Source: Hyphomonadaceae bacterium (GTDB lineage Bacteria; Pseudomonadota; Alphaproteobacteria; Caulobacterales; Aquidulcibacteraceae). From it: 64,000 bases of DNA. The stretch covers positions 124,001-188,000 of the forward strand of contig JAIELK010000006.1 of NCBI GenBank assembly GCA_019753175.1. The letters run 5' to 3'. Of this stretch, positions 62,246-64,000 are shown one piece after another. Within the stretch, counting starts at the first letter, position 1; every line of letters starts with the position of its first letter. The translations under genes were made by a program, and so were the position numbers. The notes beneath the pieces were generated by a model. It was not told the DNA's origin, made no database searches, and saw only the letters and a program-made list of their open reading frames with translations.

Positions 62246-63171
62246 GTCACCCCGCACCCCTCCCCGCGCCGCTGTACCAAGGCAGCGTCAACACCTGGGA
62301 GTGCGACGAAGGGGGACATCTCAACGTGCGTTTCCATCTCGAGCGCGCAATGATCGGCCTCGCGCACATGGCGAACGCGCTTGGTATGCCGCGCGCGTTC
62401 ACGCCCGCGGCGGGCGCGACGCTCGTCCCCTATGACGTGCACATCCGTTTCCTGAAAGAAGCGCGCCCGGGCGCGCCCCTGGTCATGCATGGCGGGGTGG
62501 TGCAGTTGAACGATTGCGACGCGGTTCTGTGCCTCGATATGCGCCACGCCGACGGCGCGCCGGCAAGCTGCTTCACCGTCAAAGCGGCGCACGCCGAGGC
62601 GCGCGACTTTCGTTCCTTCCCGTGGTCTGCGCGCAGCCGCGCCGCCGCGAAGATAATCGCGTGCACGCTGCCCGCGCACGCGAAGCCGCGTTCCATCGAC
62701 GTGAGCCGCGCGCCCAGCAACGCAAGCCGCGACGGCGCAATCGGATTGGGGGCGGTCCGCATCGGCGCCAGCCTGGTCTCACCCGACCAATGCGACGCCT
62801 TCGGGCGCTTGCGCACCGAACACTTCTTCGGCCGCGCTTCGGATTCCGTTCCCAATCTGCTCGCGAGCTGGCGCAAGGAGGCTGGCGAGGCCGCGGGTGC
62901 GGCGCCCGCCGGCGCGGTGGTCGAAGCAAGGCTCGTCATTCGGCGCTGGCCGCGCGCAGGCGAACTGATCGAACTCCACTCAGGCGTGGCGGAAGTCGCA
63001 GAAAAAACTCAGCGGCTAGTGCATTGGATGTGCGACCCTGAAGCCGGCCATTGCTGGGCAAGTCTTGAAGCCGTCGCGCTCACCTTCGACATCGCCACGC
63101 GCAAGGCGATCACGCCAAGCGAGGACGTTCGCGCGCGCATTCGCAAGCGTGCGATTGGAATCGCTGTCTAG
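62242..63171 (+). CDS. Double-hotdog thioesterase-like protein
   Basis: A 309-residue protein with two hotdog modules. Module 1 has VNTWECDEGGHLNVRFHLERAMIGLAHMANALG and VPYDVHIRFLKEARPGAPLVMHGGVVQLN; module 2 begins VSPDQCDAFGRLRTEHFFGRASDSVPNLLASW and has VVEARLVIRRWPRAGELIELHSGVAEV. The H-x-N-V-R and DxxxRLR segments lie where acyl-CoA thioesterases hold catalytic residues. The GTG start overlaps the Fur-like gene, so the pair may be one operon. Substrate unknown; from the fold an acyl-CoA is likely. Confidence 0.82.
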   Translation: MSHPAPLPAPLYQGSVNTWECDEGGHLNVRFHLERAMIGLAHMANALGMPRAFTPAAGATLVPYDVHIRFLKEARPGAPLVMHGGVVQLNDCDAVLCLDMRHADGAPASCFTVKAAHAEARDFRSFPWSARSRAAAKIIACTLPAHAKPRSIDVSRAPSNASRDGAIGLGAVRIGASLVSPDQCDAFGRLRTEHFFGRASDSVPNLLASWRKEAGEAAGAAPAGAVVEARLVIRRWPRAGELIELHSGVAEVAEKTQRLVHWMCDPEAGHCWASLEAVALTFDIATRKAITPSEDVRARIRKRAIGIAV

Positions 63172-63200
63172 GCCGTCTGGCAGGTGAGCCTCGCTTGGCG

Positions 63201-64000
63201 CTACTCCAGTACGTCGTGATAGCGGCGCCCGGCTTTGCCCATCAAAGTCGCGCTTTCGATCGCGGAACGGACGCGGTCCGGGCGCTCCATCGGCAGCATG
63301 TGCCCCGCGCCTTCCACGGTGGCGATGCGCGCGTCCGGCTTGATCGCCGCGAAGCGATGCATCGCTGCAATCGGGATCGTGGACTCGCGCTCGGCGCGGA
63401 GCAGCACCAAAGGATCGGTCACTTTGCGCAACGCGCCCCAGACGTCGTTGCGTTGCGCCGCGAAGGTCGCGCGCTCATAAGCAGGCGTGCACACAAGGCG
63501 AACGCCGCCGCCGTCCTCGACAAAGCCGTCAACCGCATAGTCCTCGAGCATCTCGTCGGTGAACGCCGCGAACACGCCGCGGCCTTTGTACGCCGCGACC
63601 GCCTCAACGCGATCGGCGAAGCGCGGACGCCGTTTGCCTGCGACGCGGGCGATCGGCATGGTCCAGCGGCTGAGCAGCGGCCCCAGCGGCATCTGAAAAT
63701 AGGCGTACGCGGCGGGCGGCAAGATCACCGGGTCGATCAGCGCCAGTCCAGCGGTCAGATCGGGCCGCTTGCCCGCGACCAGCAAACCAACCGTGCCGCC
63801 GAGCGAATGGCCAGCGAGGGTCACCGGCGCGGTGAAATGCCGCTCGATCAGGGCGATGACATCGTCACGATGCGGCCGCCAAGAATCGTAGCCGAACAAT
63901 TTCGCCGGCAACTCCGTGCGGCCATGCCCGCGAAAATCGATGGCGAGCACGTGAAAGCTGTCGCCGAGCGGCTGCAACAGCGCGCGATAGGTGCGCGCGT
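63201..64000 (-). CDS. Alpha/beta hydrolase, partial (5' end outside window)
   Basis: The frame is open to the window edge, so the N-terminus is missing. The visible 266 residues are an alpha/beta-hydrolase: VLAIDFRGHGRTELPA, the elbow VTLAGHSLGGTVGLLVAGK with the nucleophile, ALIDPVILPP, and GAGHMLPMERPDRVRSAIE near the C-terminal His. The segment before the TTG at 63977 continues without a stop (ARTYRALLQPLGDS), so that codon is not the real start. Substrate unknown. Confidence 0.9.
   Translation of the reverse strand, partial: ARTYRALLQPLGDSFHVLAIDFRGHGRTELPAKLFGYDSWRPHRDDVIALIERHFTAPVTLAGHSLGGTVGLLVAGKRPDLTAGLALIDPVILPPAAYAYFQMPLGPLLSRWTMPIARVAGKRRPRFADRVEAVAAYKGRGVFAAFTDEMLEDYAVDGFVEDGGGVRLVCTPAYERATFAAQRNDVWGALRKVTDPLVLLRAERESTIPIAAMHRFAAIKPDARIATVEGAGHMLPMERPDRVRSAIESATLMGKAGRRYHDVLE

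Noticed and set aside
1-64000. tRNA, rRNA, prophage or insertion sequence
   Set aside because: No cloverleaf-like sequence, integrase, transposase or terminal repeats were recognised in any gap between genes.

Overview
The window is about 64 kb of GC-rich, densely coding chromosome from an alphaproteobacterium, most likely a Caulobacterales / Hyphomonadaceae-like organism. The reasons are a GcrA cell-cycle regulator (44285-44788) next to smc, a plant/proteobacterial-type glutamate-cysteine ligase, two TonB-dependent receptors, many ATGA/GTGA gene overlaps, and a divergent promoter carrying two perfect alphaproteobacterial SOS boxes (GTTC-N7-GTTC). No rRNA, tRNA, CRISPR array, phage or insertion sequence was seen. 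Both edges cut a gene: purF on the left and an alpha/beta hydrolase on the right.

Layout. 1-9.7 kb: purF-SDR-flavoprotein operon, a Uma2 nuclease-fold gene, then der-bamB-yfgM-like-panB on the minus strand, a small ECF sigma operon (DUF6249 protein, sigma factor, membrane partner) and a frameshifted ArsC/Spx-like gene. 9.7-20.4 kb: a GST, an APC permease, a TonB receptor, and a tightly overlapping aryl/acyl-CoA catabolic operon (SDR, MaoC hydratase, CitE-like lyase, enoyl-CoA hydratase, benzoate-CoA-ligase-like enzyme, creatininase-like hydrolase, and an exported formylglycine-generating-enzyme homologue). 20.4-31.4 kb: an orphan VirD4/TraG-type ATPase, a POT peptide transporter, a GNAT enzyme, a TonB receptor behind a Fur-like box, a cytochrome c, a GST, gshA, rsmE, a two-TM protein and a VapBC module. 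31.4-44.8 kb: an ABC exporter, ubiA, alkA-like glycosylase, an ArsR-type regulator, a DUF2892/Crp-Fnr pair, a desaturase with a methyltransferase, and the block mutY / dciA-like / dsbA-like / smc / gcrA. 45-64 kb: an orphan ABC-2 permease, a DUF4038 lipoprotein with a 36-proline tract, an esterase, argD-argF, a PhoD-like phosphatase, an S9 peptidase, a fused dipeptide-ABC ATPase, an iron-type alcohol dehydrogenase, a receiver-only response regulator, hydrolases, a TIR-TM-TPR protein, an SOS-box-controlled GIY-YIG-like gene, a Zur/Fur-like regulator and a double-hotdog protein.

How it fits together. Most of the window is housekeeping (purine, pantothenate, arginine, glutathione and ubiquinone synthesis, outer-membrane assembly, chromosome segregation, DNA repair) with scavenging functions for peptides, iron and aryl/acyl-CoA compounds. 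The less ordinary signals are the SOS-box promoter of the GIY-YIG-like gene, the TIR-TM-TPR protein, the exported FGE homologue that keeps both catalytic cysteines although no sulfatase gene is present, a dispersed REP-like palindrome family of which one copy is translated inside rsmE, three helically phased 11-bp repeats before the sigma-factor operon, and DnaA-box-like sequences upstream of gcrA.
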